NCBI RefSeq assembly: GCF_900100275.1
Contig: NZ_FNET01000003.1
Span: forward strand, 434,001 to 498,000
From: Lentzea albidocapillata subsp. violacea
GTDB lineage: Bacteria; Actinomycetota; Actinomycetes; Mycobacteriales; Pseudonocardiaceae
Length of the DNA: 64,000 nucleotides
Direction of reading: 5' to 3'
Position 1 is the stretch's first letter. The number at the start of each line of letters is the position of its first letter. Under the pieces are notes generated by a model that had not been told where the DNA came from, made no database searches, and was given only the letters and a program-made list of their open reading frames with translations. Positions 1-8,101 of this stretch are shown here, in pieces. The position numbers and the translations under genes were made by a program.

Positions 1-1517
1 GCCCACTGGATCTTGCTGGTGATCGTCTGCGGGGTGTCGTAGCTCCACCACTGGCCGTTGCAGAACGCGTAGGCCGTACCGGCGACGGTGCCGGTGGCGG
101 GGCACTTGGTCTTCAGGACCTTGTAGTCCTCGATACCCGCCTCGAAGGTGCCCGGAGCCGGACCCGTCGCCGTGCCACCGGGGGCAGCCTGCGTCACACC
201 CGTCCAGCCGCGGCCGTAGAAGCCGATGCCGAGCAGGAGCTTGCTGGCCGGAATGCCCTTGGAGCGCAGCTTGGAGATCGCGGCCTCGGAGTTGAAGCCG
301 GCCTGCGGGATGCCGGTGTACGACGTCAGCGGGGAGTGCGGAGCCGTCGGGCCCTGAGCCGCCCACGCACCGAAGTAGTCGTACGTCATGACGTTGAACC
401 AGTCCTGGAACGGCGCCGCGCCACCGTAGTCAGCAGCGTCGATCTTGCCGCCGTTGGAGCCGTCAGCGGTGATCGCCGAGGTGACGAGGTAGTTCGGGCC
501 GAACCGCTCGCGCAGCTTCTGCATCATGTTCTTGTATGCCGCGAAGCCACTGGTGTCGCACGACAGACCACACGCGTTCGGGTACTCCCAGTCGATGTCG
601 ATGCCATCGAACAGGCTCGCCCAGCGCGGGTCCTCGAGCAGGCTGTAGCAGGAGTCGACGAACGTCTGCAGGTTCCTCGACGCCTCCCCGAAACCACCGG
701 ACCAGGTCCAGCCACCGAACGAGTAGAGCACCTTGAGGTGCGGGTACTTCTTCTTGAGCTTCATCAGCTGGTTGAAGTTGCCGCGCACCGGCGCGTCCCA
801 GGTGTCAGCGACGCCGTCGACGCTCTCCGCCGCCGTCATCGACTTCTCGATGGCGGGGTAGGCCTCACCGATGGTGCACTTGCCGCCGGTCACGTTGCCG
901 AACGCGTAGTTGATGTGCGTGAGCTTCGACGCCGAACCCGAGGTGTCGATGTTCTTCACCTGGTAGTTGCGCGCCGGGTACACACCCCACTCCGCGAAGT
1001 AGCCCAGGTTGATCTTCCCGGGAGGCGGCGGCGGACCGGTCGTGGTCGTCGTCGTGGTGGTGGTCGTAGTCGTGGTGCTGGTCGTCGTGGTCGTCGTCGG
1101 GTTGGTCCCGCCGGCCTCACACGAGCCACCGTTGAGCTTGCAGTTGGTCGGCGCACCGAACGTGCCGGAGTAGGAGCCGTTGAAGCCGAAGCTCGCCGAC
1201 CCACCGACAGCGATGCTGCCGTTCCAGGTGTTCTTGACCGTGACGGTCTGACCGCTCGTCGTGTACGAGCCGTCCCACAGCGAGGTGACCTTGTGGTTGG
1301 CGGGGAGCGTGAACTCGACGGTCCACGAGGTCAGGGCCGCCGCGCTGTTGTTCTTGATCGTGTACTTGCCCTCGAAGCCCGTTCCCCAGTCAGAACCCTT
1401 GGAGAACGTGGCGGAAACGCCACCGGCGCCGCTAGCAGCGGGCACGACGACGATTCCGAGGACCATCGCGGCGACAGCCGCGAAGAGAGCAGCTAGATGC
1501 CATCGGGACTTGGACAT
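1..1517 (-). CDS. secreted CBM2-GH18 chitinase (3' end beyond left edge)
   Basis: Secreted endo-acting chitinase that cleaves beta-1,4 GlcNAc chains. 505 codons are visible and the C-terminus lies off the left edge. Seen in order: a Sec signal peptide (about residues 1-32, basic start, long Ala/Val core), a CBM2-type carbohydrate-binding module (about 33-135, with Trp and Cys residues typical of the family), a Thr/Pro-rich linker (about 138-163), then a GH18 barrel. The GH18 signature DGIDIDWEYP lies near residues 304-313, with the catalytic acid Glu at about 311. A conserved WSYD segment is at the window edge. The ATG at 1517 is the first codon before the signal peptide. Two DasR-like palindromes lie 35-70 bp upstream. 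Family assignment is secure; whether a further domain follows cannot be seen. Confidence 0.93.
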   Translation of the reverse strand, partial: MSKSRWHLAALFAAVAAMVLGIVVVPAASGAGGVSATFSKGSDWGTGFEGKYTIKNNSAAALTSWTVEFTLPANHKVTSLWDGSYTTSGQTVTVKNTWNGSIAVGGSASFGFNGSYSGTFGAPTNCKLNGGSCEAGGTNPTTTTTTSTTTTTTTTTTTTTGPPPPPGKINLGYFAEWGVYPARNYQVKNIDTSGSASKLTHINYAFGNVTGGKCTIGEAYPAIEKSMTAAESVDGVADTWDAPVRGNFNQLMKLKKKYPHLKVLYSFGGWTWSGGFGEASRNLQTFVDSCYSLLEDPRWASLFDGIDIDWEYPNACGLSCDTSGFAAYKNMMQKLRERFGPNYLVTSAITADGSNGGKIDAADYGGAAPFQDWFNVMTYDYFGAWAAQGPTAPHSPLTSYTGIPQAGFNSEAAISKLRSKGIPASKLLLGIGFYGRGWTGVTQAAPGGTATGPAPGTFEAGIEDYKVLKTKCPATGTVAGTAYAFCNGQWWSYDTPQTITSKIQW

Positions 1518-1551
1518 CGGTCTCCTCAGTCGCAGGGGGTACCGGAACGAT

Positions 1552-1565
1552 GTGGTTTAGACCAC
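1552..1565. promoter_or_regulatory. DasR-type operator (dre-like) upstream of chitinase
   Basis: The 14-bp sequence GTGGTTTAGACCAC is a palindrome with one central mismatch. It matches the known DasR response-element pattern (TGGTCTAGACCA) in 11 of the 12 core bases. It lies about 35 bp before the chitinase start. DasR is the GlcNAc-responsive GntR regulator of chitin genes in actinomycetes; binding here is inferred. Confidence 0.7.
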
Positions 1566-1575
1566 TCGAAGGTCA

Positions 1576-1587
1576 AGGTCTAGACCT
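1576..1587. promoter_or_regulatory. second DasR-type operator upstream of chitinase
   Basis: A perfect 12-bp palindrome, AGGTCTAGACCT, lies 10 bp beyond the first box. It shares the invariant GGTCTAGACC core with the box in front of the LPMO gene at 33118. Paired boxes suggest cooperative repression of the chitinase promoter. Confidence 0.65.
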
Positions 1588-1752
1588 CTGCCGTCACTCG
1601 AATGGAGTAGTTCGAAAACGGTTTAGTAAGGTCGGGTTGTCCTGTTTCGGTCTGGTTGGTTAACCATTGGAGGGGTTCCGAGACGAACTCCCTTCGGGTC
1701 GAGTTTCGGCCGGTGAGTGCACAAAGAGGACGGTCGGGCCTAACTTCGTTCC

Positions 1753-2583
1753 ATGCCAAAGCGTTTCTCCACGGCGCGCGGGCGCGAGTTCGGCGACGCG
1801 GTACGAGCCGCGCTGTCCGCCACGGGCATGACCGCGCGCGAGATCTGCGAGAAGATCGACTGGGACCCGGGCAAGCTCTCGGACCTCATGAACGGCAAGG
1901 GTGGTTGCTCAGAGGTGGACCTGGCCGTGTTGCTGGGCTTCTGCCGTACGCCGCCGGAAGAGCGTGAACACATACTGGAGGTCTTCCGTCAGACGGATGA
2001 GAAGGACTGGTGGCAGCGCCACGGCACAACGCAGCCGATCCTCCCGCGGACCTTCCTTGAGCACCTGTTCAAAGCCAAGGAATTCGTGAGCTGGTGCCCG
2101 CTGGTTGTTCCTGGACTGGTTCAGCTCCCTGACTACATGCGGGCGGTGTGTCTCGCCTCGGCCAGCTTTCCGCAGGACGCGATCGATCAAGCTGTCGTTG
2201 CACGGACTGCGATGCAGGAAGTCTTCAGGCAGAGGCTTGCGTGCACCTTCTTGATCCATGAGGCGGTGCTTCTCGCGCCGGTGGGCGGTGCCGACACCAT
2301 GCGCGCACAGCTTCACCACCTGCTGCAGATGTCTGTAAGGCCGTACATCGACATCCGGATGGTGCCGCTCTCCGTAGGGGCTCATCCAGGCGCTGCGGGG
2401 ACGTTCGAGCTCATGCGGTTCGACAGGATCGAACCGGTGGTCTTCCTGGACACCGAGAAGGCCAACCTCATCGTCGAGCGGAAGGACTCGGTCAAGGGCT
2501 ACGAGAAGGTGGTGGAAGCGCTCGACCGGCTTGCGCTCGATGCGGAAGAATCCCGGAGGAGGATTTCCGAGCTCGCGATCTGA
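1753..2583 (+). CDS. XRE-family HTH regulator with DUF5753-type domain
   Basis: A 276-residue transcriptional regulator of the large actinobacterial XRE/DUF5753 family. The N-terminal helix-turn-helix spans about residues 10-65. The long C-terminal region (about 95-270) has the usual DUF5753 run around WCPLVVPGLVQLPDY. These proteins are commonly encoded next to a small DUF397 protein, as here: the DUF397 start is 13 bp after this stop. In studied Streptomyces pairs the regulator can act with the DUF397 partner in a toxin-antitoxin-like or developmental switch, but no such role is shown here. The ATG at 1753 is the first start that keeps the HTH intact. Confidence 0.9.
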   Translation: MPKRFSTARGREFGDAVRAALSATGMTAREICEKIDWDPGKLSDLMNGKGGCSEVDLAVLLGFCRTPPEEREHILEVFRQTDEKDWWQRHGTTQPILPRTFLEHLFKAKEFVSWCPLVVPGLVQLPDYMRAVCLASASFPQDAIDQAVVARTAMQEVFRQRLACTFLIHEAVLLAPVGGADTMRAQLHHLLQMSVRPYIDIRMVPLSVGAHPGAAGTFELMRFDRIEPVVFLDTEKANLIVERKDSVKGYEKVVEALDRLALDAEESRRRISELAI

Positions 2584-2596
2584 GGAGCCGTCTGGC

Positions 2597-2776
2597 ATGT
2601 GGCGGAAGAGCAGCTATAGCGCGAACACCAGCAACTGCGTTGAGGTCGGCCGCAACACCGGCATCCGGGACAGCAAGGCACCCGCCACCCACATCGCGGT
2701 CGCGCCCGGCACGTGGTCCGCGTTCCTGCTCTCCGTGAAGGCCGGCGAGTTCGCACCATCGGGTCAAACCGCCTAG
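2597..2776 (+). CDS. DUF397 small protein
   Basis: A 59-residue protein starting MWRKSSYS, the hallmark of DUF397. It also has the conserved NCVEVG, RDSKAP and AFLLSVKAGEF segments found across the family. The start at 2597 was chosen because the domain begins right there and a GAGGA ribosome site lies about 10 bp before it; a longer upstream reading would overlap the XRE gene without adding conserved sequence. It is probably co-transcribed with the XRE/DUF5753 gene just upstream. Function in this organism is unknown. Confidence 0.9.
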   Translation: MWRKSSYSANTSNCVEVGRNTGIRDSKAPATHIAVAPGTWSAFLLSVKAGEFAPSGQTA

Positions 2777-2811
2777 CCCGTCGAGCAGACTGTGGTTGGT
2801 CGTCTACACGC

Positions 2812-5220
2812 TCAGCCGATAGCGCGCTCCGCACCCCAGGCCGCGATGTCCTCCCGGCTCCGCAGCCCCAGCTTGTCCCGCAGCCGCTGCAGCCGGGAGG
2901 CCACGGTCCGCACGGACACGTTGAGCCGGTTCGCGATCTGCTGGTTCGTGAGCCCGCTCGCCAGCAACGCGATCACCCGCCGCTCGTGGTCGTCGAGCGA
3001 GTCGAACGCCGCCTCGGTGCGGTCCAGCCACACCTCGTCCTGGATGAACGCCTCGGTGTCGGCGGCGGTCAACGGGGTGGCCGCGGCCTCTGCGCGCGCG
3101 ACGGGCAGCATCAGCCGTGCGGTTCGCATGGCCCCCGCGACCTTTTCCGCCCAGAACGGGTTCGGCACCACACCGACAGACCGGCGCATGGCCCGTCCGG
3201 TCGCTTCGAGTCGTAGCGCGCGCTCGGCCTGACCGCGCGTCAAGGCGACCACGGCTAGACCTTCCAGGGCGTCGGGAGCGGTCATCGGGTTGAGGCCGTC
3301 CATCCGCAGCGCCTCCTGGAAGGCGTGCGTGGCCTCGTCCAGGTCGCCCTGCACCAACGCGACGGCGCCGCGTGTGTTGAGAGCGGAGGCGATGCGCGCG
3401 GGAACGCCCGACGCGCGCGAGATGGGCAACGCGGACATGACGTTCTTCTCGGCGCGTTCGTGCTTGCCCAGCGACAACGCCGTGCGTGCCAGATCGACCA
3501 ATGCCGTCGCACGGGCGAGGGGTTCGCCCAGCAACTCCGCGACGCGCAGGCATTCGGTGTTGTTCTCGACCGACGCCTCCCACTCGCCGGACGACTGCTG
3601 GACGGCCGCCAGCGTGCTGCGGCTGCTCATCACGAGCGCGGGCTGTCCGATGTCCCTGACCAGCCGCGACGCCTCGGCGGAGAGTTCGGCGGCCTCGTCG
3701 TGATCGCCCTGCTCGGCCGCGAACCTGGCGGCGTGGTTCAGCGCCACGCAACGGTAGTCGTCCCGGGTGGATGGTCGCCGCAGCGCGTCCCGCAGCATCA
3801 CCCGCGCCTGGCCGAGCAGTCCGCGCCGAGCGGTGCAGTCCGCCAGGGCAGCGGTGAGCAGCAGCAACCGTTCGTCGGCGCGATCGGCCGCCCACTCGAC
3901 GGTGCCGAGCAGGCTGTCGACGTGGTTGTCGAGCTTGTGCTGCACGTCCGCGGGCATCGACAGGGGTGCGGTGATCAGCACGTCCGACAGGTCCGTGAAC
4001 CAGCGGGCCAGTGCCTCGTAGGCGACGTCCAGCTCGCCGGCCGCCAGCAGCTTCTCCTTGGCGTGCAAGCGAATCGTTTCCAGTTGACGAAACCGCGTCG
4101 TGCCGGGGATGGCCGCCAGCAACGACTTCGCCTGCAGCCGCGACAGCACGTCCAGCACGGGTTCCGCGGAGCGTTCCGACGAGCAGACCTCGTTGGCCGC
4201 GGCCAGGTCGAACCCGCCGTCGAAGACGGAAAGCCGCCGCAGCGCGAACTGCTCGTCCGGCCGCAGCAGCTGGTAGCTCCAGTCGATGGCCTCGCGCAGC
4301 GAACTCTGGCGCGACGGCGACTTGCGGCAGCCCAGCGTCAGCAGTTCCAGCGGCTCGTCCATGCGGTCGCAGATGGCCGTGACCGGCAACAACTGCACCC
4401 AGCGCGCCGCCAGTTCGATCGCGAGCGGCATGCCTTCCAGCCGTGCGCACAACAGGGCGACCGCGGCGGTGTCGTCGAGGGTCAGCCGGAAGTCGGGCTT
4501 GCGCTCACGGGCCCTGTCCACGAACAGCTTCACGGCCTCCGAGCGCGGCGCCGCCGTCGTGACCAGGTCCCGATCCGTTGAGGGAACAGGCAGACCCTCG
4601 ACGTGGAAGCTGACCTCACCGGTGATCCAGAGGGCTTCGCGTGACGTCGCGAGCACCCGGACGCCGGGGCAGCGGTTGAGCAGCATGTCGGTGAGTTCGG
4701 CGCACGTGTCGAGGAGGTGCTCGCAGTTGTCGAGGACCACGAGCACTTTCATGTTCACGAGCGTCTCGACCACGGTGTCGCGCAACGGTTCGTCGGACTG
4801 AACGGTGACCCCGAGCGCGTCAGCGAGGGCTGGCATGACGTCTCGGGAAGCGGTGATCTCGCCCAGCGCGACGAGGAGGACCCGGTCGGTTCTCCCGCGT
4901 CGCAGTCTTCCGGCGGCCTCCAGTGCGAGCCTCGTCTTGCCCGCACCCGCACTGCCGACGAGCGTAACGAGACGATGCCTGCGCAGGAGCTGGTCGAGTT
5001 TCGAGAGCTCCTGCTGGCGGCCGACGAACGTGTCGCGCGCGGCGGGCAGGTTCGAGAGCACCCGCATGTTCTGCCTGGTGACGGGCGTTGCCGTGGACAC
5101 GGTGACGCGGCGGCGATACGCCCGTTGGCGGCATGCGTTGGAGCAGTAGGACCTGCGTTGCTCGGAGGTGGCGGGAGGCATCGTGCCGTCGCACAGCGCG
5201 CAACGCCCGTTGCTGGTCAT
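2812..5220 (-). CDS. STAND-type LuxR regulator with N-terminal zinc-finger-like motif
   Basis: An 802-residue signal-transduction ATPase. It starts with a CxxC...CxxxC cluster (Cys 7, 10, 26, 30) followed by basic residues, probably a small zinc-binding element. Next is an NB-ARC/AAA-like NTPase: Walker A GSAGAGKT at 89-96 and a Walker B-like VLVVLDNCEHLLD. Alpha-helical TPR-like repeats follow, and the protein ends in a LuxR HTH (about the last 65 residues, with LTNQQIANRL and RTVASRL). Such proteins bind ATP and a ligand or partner, then activate transcription. It diverges from the response-regulator gene at 5425, with about 200 bp between them. The target genes and ligand cannot be read from the sequence. 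Confidence 0.9.
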   Translation of the reverse strand: MTSNGRCALCDGTMPPATSEQRRSYCSNACRQRAYRRRVTVSTATPVTRQNMRVLSNLPAARDTFVGRQQELSKLDQLLRRHRLVTLVGSAGAGKTRLALEAAGRLRRGRTDRVLLVALGEITASRDVMPALADALGVTVQSDEPLRDTVVETLVNMKVLVVLDNCEHLLDTCAELTDMLLNRCPGVRVLATSREALWITGEVSFHVEGLPVPSTDRDLVTTAAPRSEAVKLFVDRARERKPDFRLTLDDTAAVALLCARLEGMPLAIELAARWVQLLPVTAICDRMDEPLELLTLGCRKSPSRQSSLREAIDWSYQLLRPDEQFALRRLSVFDGGFDLAAANEVCSSERSAEPVLDVLSRLQAKSLLAAIPGTTRFRQLETIRLHAKEKLLAAGELDVAYEALARWFTDLSDVLITAPLSMPADVQHKLDNHVDSLLGTVEWAADRADERLLLLTAALADCTARRGLLGQARVMLRDALRRPSTRDDYRCVALNHAARFAAEQGDHDEAAELSAEASRLVRDIGQPALVMSSRSTLAAVQQSSGEWEASVENNTECLRVAELLGEPLARATALVDLARTALSLGKHERAEKNVMSALPISRASGVPARIASALNTRGAVALVQGDLDEATHAFQEALRMDGLNPMTAPDALEGLAVVALTRGQAERALRLEATGRAMRRSVGVVPNPFWAEKVAGAMRTARLMLPVARAEAAATPLTAADTEAFIQDEVWLDRTEAAFDSLDDHERRVIALLASGLTNQQIANRLNVSVRTVASRLQRLRDKLGLRSREDIAAWGAERAIG

Positions 5221-5424
5221 GAGTCCCTCTCCTCAAGCCGTAACGGCAGGTTGTTCCTGTCTCGGTCCGGCGTTCTCGCAGGTCGTGTGTGGTGACCCGT
5301 TATGTGCAACCCGTTACGCCTGCGTGTGCGTGAGACGGTTCGCAACCTCTTCGTTATGCCTGCCTTCCCGTAGTCCTCGTTCGGGAACAAACTGGTGACT
5401 GGTCCGGTCTGACAGGGAGTGCGC
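5221..5424. promoter_or_regulatory. divergent promoter region between the STAND regulator and response regulator
   Basis: This 204-bp gap must hold the promoters of both divergent regulators. It contains two near-identical copies of CCCGTTATG/CCCGTTACG about 18 bp apart, and a third CGTTATG further on. These could be operator half-sites. No confident -10/-35 pair was assigned. Confidence 0.35.
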
Positions 5425-6138
5425 ATGACGTTGACGACGAGCACCTCGTGGGCGAGCGCAGGTCTGCAACTGGTGGACAAACCGCGCACGATCACCGTCG
5501 GCATCGCCGACGACGAGGTTCTGATCCGCACTGGAGTACGCGGTGTGCTGGAGCGCGCCGGCAACGTCGTGGTGGTCGGCGAGGCCGGTGACGGCGGCGG
5601 AGCGCTCGAACTCGCGCGGCGCCAGCGTCCGCAGGTACTGCTGATGGACGCCTCCATGCCGGGCATGGAAGGCCTCGCGGCGGTGCGGCTGGTGCGCAGG
5701 CACGTGCCGGGCACGCAGGTGATCATGCTGTGCACCCCGCCGACCGAGGAGATGCTCTTCCCCGCGCTGCGCGCCGGCGCGGCGGGATTCCTCTTCAAGA
5801 GCGGTGAACCCGACGCGCTGGTGAACGCCGTGCGCGCCGTCGCCGCCGGAGAGGCGATCCTCTCGCCGTCCGCGACGCGTGCGTTGATCGACCACTTCAC
5901 CGGCGCCGACTCGGAACGCCGTGACGCCGCGCGCAGCCGCATCGGCCTGCTCACCCGACGTGAGCAGGAAGTGTTGGTGTACCTGGCGCAGGGCATGGCG
6001 AATGCACGGATCGCACGGCTCATGTACCTCTCAGAAGGGGCTATCAAGGCCCACGTCAGCCGACTGCTGACGAAACTTCGGTGCGACAACCGCGTCCAGG
6101 CCGCTCTCATCGCACGCGACGCCGCCCTTCCATGCTGA
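5425..6138 (+). CDS. NarL/FixJ-type response regulator
   Basis: A 237-residue two-component response regulator. The receiver domain (about 23-145) has the acidic pair in GIADDE, the phospho-acceptor Asp in LLMDASMPGMEG, the switch Thr in LCTPP and the conserved Lys in FLFKSGEP. The C-terminal LuxR-type HTH (about 170-230) has LTRREQEVLVYLAQGM and the DNA-recognition helix region EGAIKAHVSRLLTKL. The ATG at 5425 is preferred over a GTG two codons earlier because GGGAG lies 5 bp before it. No sensor histidine kinase is next to it, so it is an orphan in this window. It may cross-regulate the divergent STAND regulator. Confidence 0.9.
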   Translation: MTLTTSTSWASAGLQLVDKPRTITVGIADDEVLIRTGVRGVLERAGNVVVVGEAGDGGGALELARRQRPQVLLMDASMPGMEGLAAVRLVRRHVPGTQVIMLCTPPTEEMLFPALRAGAAGFLFKSGEPDALVNAVRAVAAGEAILSPSATRALIDHFTGADSERRDAARSRIGLLTRREQEVLVYLAQGMANARIARLMYLSEGAIKAHVSRLLTKLRCDNRVQAALIARDAALPC

Positions 6139-6239
6139 AACCGACAACTCTTGCCACGGCGCGACGGTCAGCCTAGCCACGGATTTTCGCGCCGCGAAGC
6201 AGGTCACCCGGTTGGCCCCGTCCGGAATGATGTCGCTTT

Positions 6240-6279
6240 CCCGCCAGCGTCCCGATTGGAATGGCGCCATGCTGGCGGG
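6240..6279 (+). repeat. 9-bp inverted repeat over the alkA start
   Basis: CCCGCCAGC (6240-6248) and GCTGGCGGG (6271-6279) are perfect inverse copies with a 22-nt loop. The 3' arm begins at the G of one candidate ATG (6269) and ends just before another (6281). As RNA it would form a strong stem over the translation start, so it could limit ribosome access. Confidence 0.5.
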
Positions 6280-7141
6280 TATGCCGCCGGCCACGTTCTC
6301 AGAACAGTTGCACTTTCAAGCACCATTGTGTCCTGACAACCTGTTCGGCCACCTCATCGCCACCGCCGTGCCCGGTGTGGAGGAGTGGCGGAACGGTGTC
6401 TACCGGCGCAGCTTGCGGCTTCCTTGCGGTTTCGGCATCGCGTCTTTGCGGCCGTTCCCGGATCACGTCGAGTGCACGCTGCAACTGTCGGATTCTCGCG
6501 ATTCGGCTAGTGCTCTAGACCTTTGCCGGTTTCTGCTGGACCTCGACGCTGATCCATTGGCGATCGATGCGGCGTTGTCCGCGGATCCTCTTTTGGCGCC
6601 GCTGGTTTCGGTTGCTCCGGGGCGTCGTGTGCCGCGCACGGTCGACGGCGCGGAGTTCGCCATTCGCGCCGTGCTGGGTCAACAGGTGTCGACGAAAGCC
6701 GCGCGCACGCACGCCGCACGCCTCGTGGCGGCTTTCGGTACGCCGGTGGGGGACCTGTACCTGTTCCCGCTGTCGTTCGATCCCGCGGCGCTGGCGATGC
6801 CCGAGTCCCGCCGCCGCACGATGGCCGCGTTGCTGGACGCCCTCGAGTCCGGTTTGGACCTGTCTCCCGGCGCGGACCGAGCCGTTGCGCGCGAATGGCT
6901 TTCGTCGCTGCCGGGCTTCGGCCCGTGGACGGTCGAGTCGATCCTGATGCGCTCTTTGGGCGATCCCGACGCGTTCCTGCCGACCGATCTCGGGATTCGG
7001 CTGGCCGCGGAGGCTCTCGGACTGCCGTCGACGCCCGCGGCGCTGGTCAGGCGTTCGGAGGCGTGGCGGCCGTGGCGTGCGTACGCGGTGCAGCACCTGT
7101 GGGCGACCGGTGATCACGAGGTGAACCGAATCCCGGCCTGA
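6269..7141 (+). CDS. alkA: AlkA-type 3-methyladenine DNA glycosylase
   Basis: A base-excision repair glycosylase that removes alkylated purines such as 3-methyladenine. The N-terminal AlkA domain starts at LHFQAPLCPDNLFGHL. The HhH-GPD fold follows, with AVLGQQVSTKAA, the helix-hairpin-helix LPGFGPWTVESILM and the catalytic Asp in PTDLGIR. About 290 residues is normal for AlkA. Actinobacterial homologues are often fused behind Ada; this one has no Ada or AraC part. The start is uncertain (6269, 6281 or a TTG at 6212), because none has a clear ribosome site and a 9-bp stem-loop spans the region. The 3' end overlaps the oppositely oriented kinase gene by 95 bp. Confidence 0.88.
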   Translation: MLAGMPPATFSEQLHFQAPLCPDNLFGHLIATAVPGVEEWRNGVYRRSLRLPCGFGIASLRPFPDHVECTLQLSDSRDSASALDLCRFLLDLDADPLAIDAALSADPLLAPLVSVAPGRRVPRTVDGAEFAIRAVLGQQVSTKAARTHAARLVAAFGTPVGDLYLFPLSFDPAALAMPESRRRTMAALLDALESGLDLSPGADRAVAREWLSSLPGFGPWTVESILMRSLGDPDAFLPTDLGIRLAAEALGLPSTPAALVRRSEAWRPWRAYAVQHLWATGDHEVNRIPA

Positions 7142-7994
7142 CCTGCACGCTCGAGTACATCGCCGTCGAGCCGTCCCGCACGAAACCGGGCAACGCCGGC
7201 GGATCCTGCGCAAACCCTTGCAGGTCCTCGAAAACCTCCAGCGCCGTCGCCGGCCGCCCGTCGGGTTCCTTGGCCAGCAACCGTTGCACCAACGGGTCGA
7301 GCGCGCCCTCGACCGCGCGGGGCACCTCTTTGACGTGCTTGTCGAACACCGCGTAGGCCGTCGGCCCGGTGAAGAGTTGTTCGCCCGTCAGCATCTCGTG
7401 CAGCACGCATCCCAGCGCGTACAGGTCGCTGCGCGGCTCTGCGGTGCCACGCTGGATCTGTTCCGGCGCCATGTACGAGGGTGTGCCGAGGATCTGACCG
7501 GCTCGGCTGAACGGCGCGACGTCACTCTCCCGCAGCAGCGCGAGGCCGAAGTCCAGCACCTTCACCGCCCCGTCCGGGCACAGCATCAGGTTGGTGGGCT
7601 TGAGATCGCGGTGGCAGATGCCGCGTTCGTGCGCCGCGGCCAGCACCGCGGCGGTCTGCGCGGCGATGTTCGCGGCCCAGGCCTGCGGCAGCGGGCCGAA
7701 CTCGCCGACCAGGTCCGCGACCGTGACGCCGTCGACGAACTGCATGACCTGGAAGAGGCGCTGCTCGAACGTCCCGAAGTCGTACAGGACGGGCACTCCG
7801 GGGTGTTCCAGCCTGGCGACGATCCGCGCTTCACGCGCGAAGCGCTGCGCCACCTCGTCGTCGCTGCCGGGCAGCCGCAGCAGCTTGACCGCGACGCGCC
7901 GATCCAGCCGCAGGTCCCGGCCCTTGTGCACGGCCCCCATGCCACCCCGCCCCAGCGGCAGGTCGTCGATCTCATAGCGGTCGGCGATCAGCAC
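7047..7994 (-). CDS. soluble Ser/Thr protein kinase
   Basis: A 315-residue Hanks-type kinase with all core motifs: the glycine loop LGRGGMGAVHKG, the Lys in VAVKLL, catalytic HRDLKPTN, metal-binding DFG (VLDFGLA), the APE segment SYMAPEQI and the DLYALG helix. The catalytic domain is about residues 1-255. There is no transmembrane segment or PASTA domain, so it is cytosolic. The last ~40 residues are low-complexity and lie where the gene reads into the antisense of alkA. The N6-DNA methylase gene lies 107 bp upstream on the same strand and a PP2C phosphatase diverges just beyond it. The local trio suggests shared signalling. Confidence 0.92.
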   Translation of the reverse strand: MLIADRYEIDDLPLGRGGMGAVHKGRDLRLDRRVAVKLLRLPGSDDEVAQRFAREARIVARLEHPGVPVLYDFGTFEQRLFQVMQFVDGVTVADLVGEFGPLPQAWAANIAAQTAAVLAAAHERGICHRDLKPTNLMLCPDGAVKVLDFGLALLRESDVAPFSRAGQILGTPSYMAPEQIQRGTAEPRSDLYALGCVLHEMLTGEQLFTGPTAYAVFDKHVKEVPRAVEGALDPLVQRLLAKEPDGRPATALEVFEDLQGFAQDPPALPGFVRDGSTAMYSSVQVRPGFGSPRDHRSPTGAAPRTHATAATPPNA

Positions 7995-8101
7995 CCCGGG
8001 AGCCTAACTGCCGTCACCTGTTCGCCCACCCCGCGCTTCCTCGTACGCGAGGCGACGGTAACAGCGTTTCAGGACATCCCGATCGGGTGAATCTGCCGCC
8101 A

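Noticed and set aside
1038-1110. Repeat array in the chitinase gene
   Set aside because: It is the Thr/Pro-rich interdomain linker, coded by repeated ACC/ACG codons, not a separate repeat or CRISPR.
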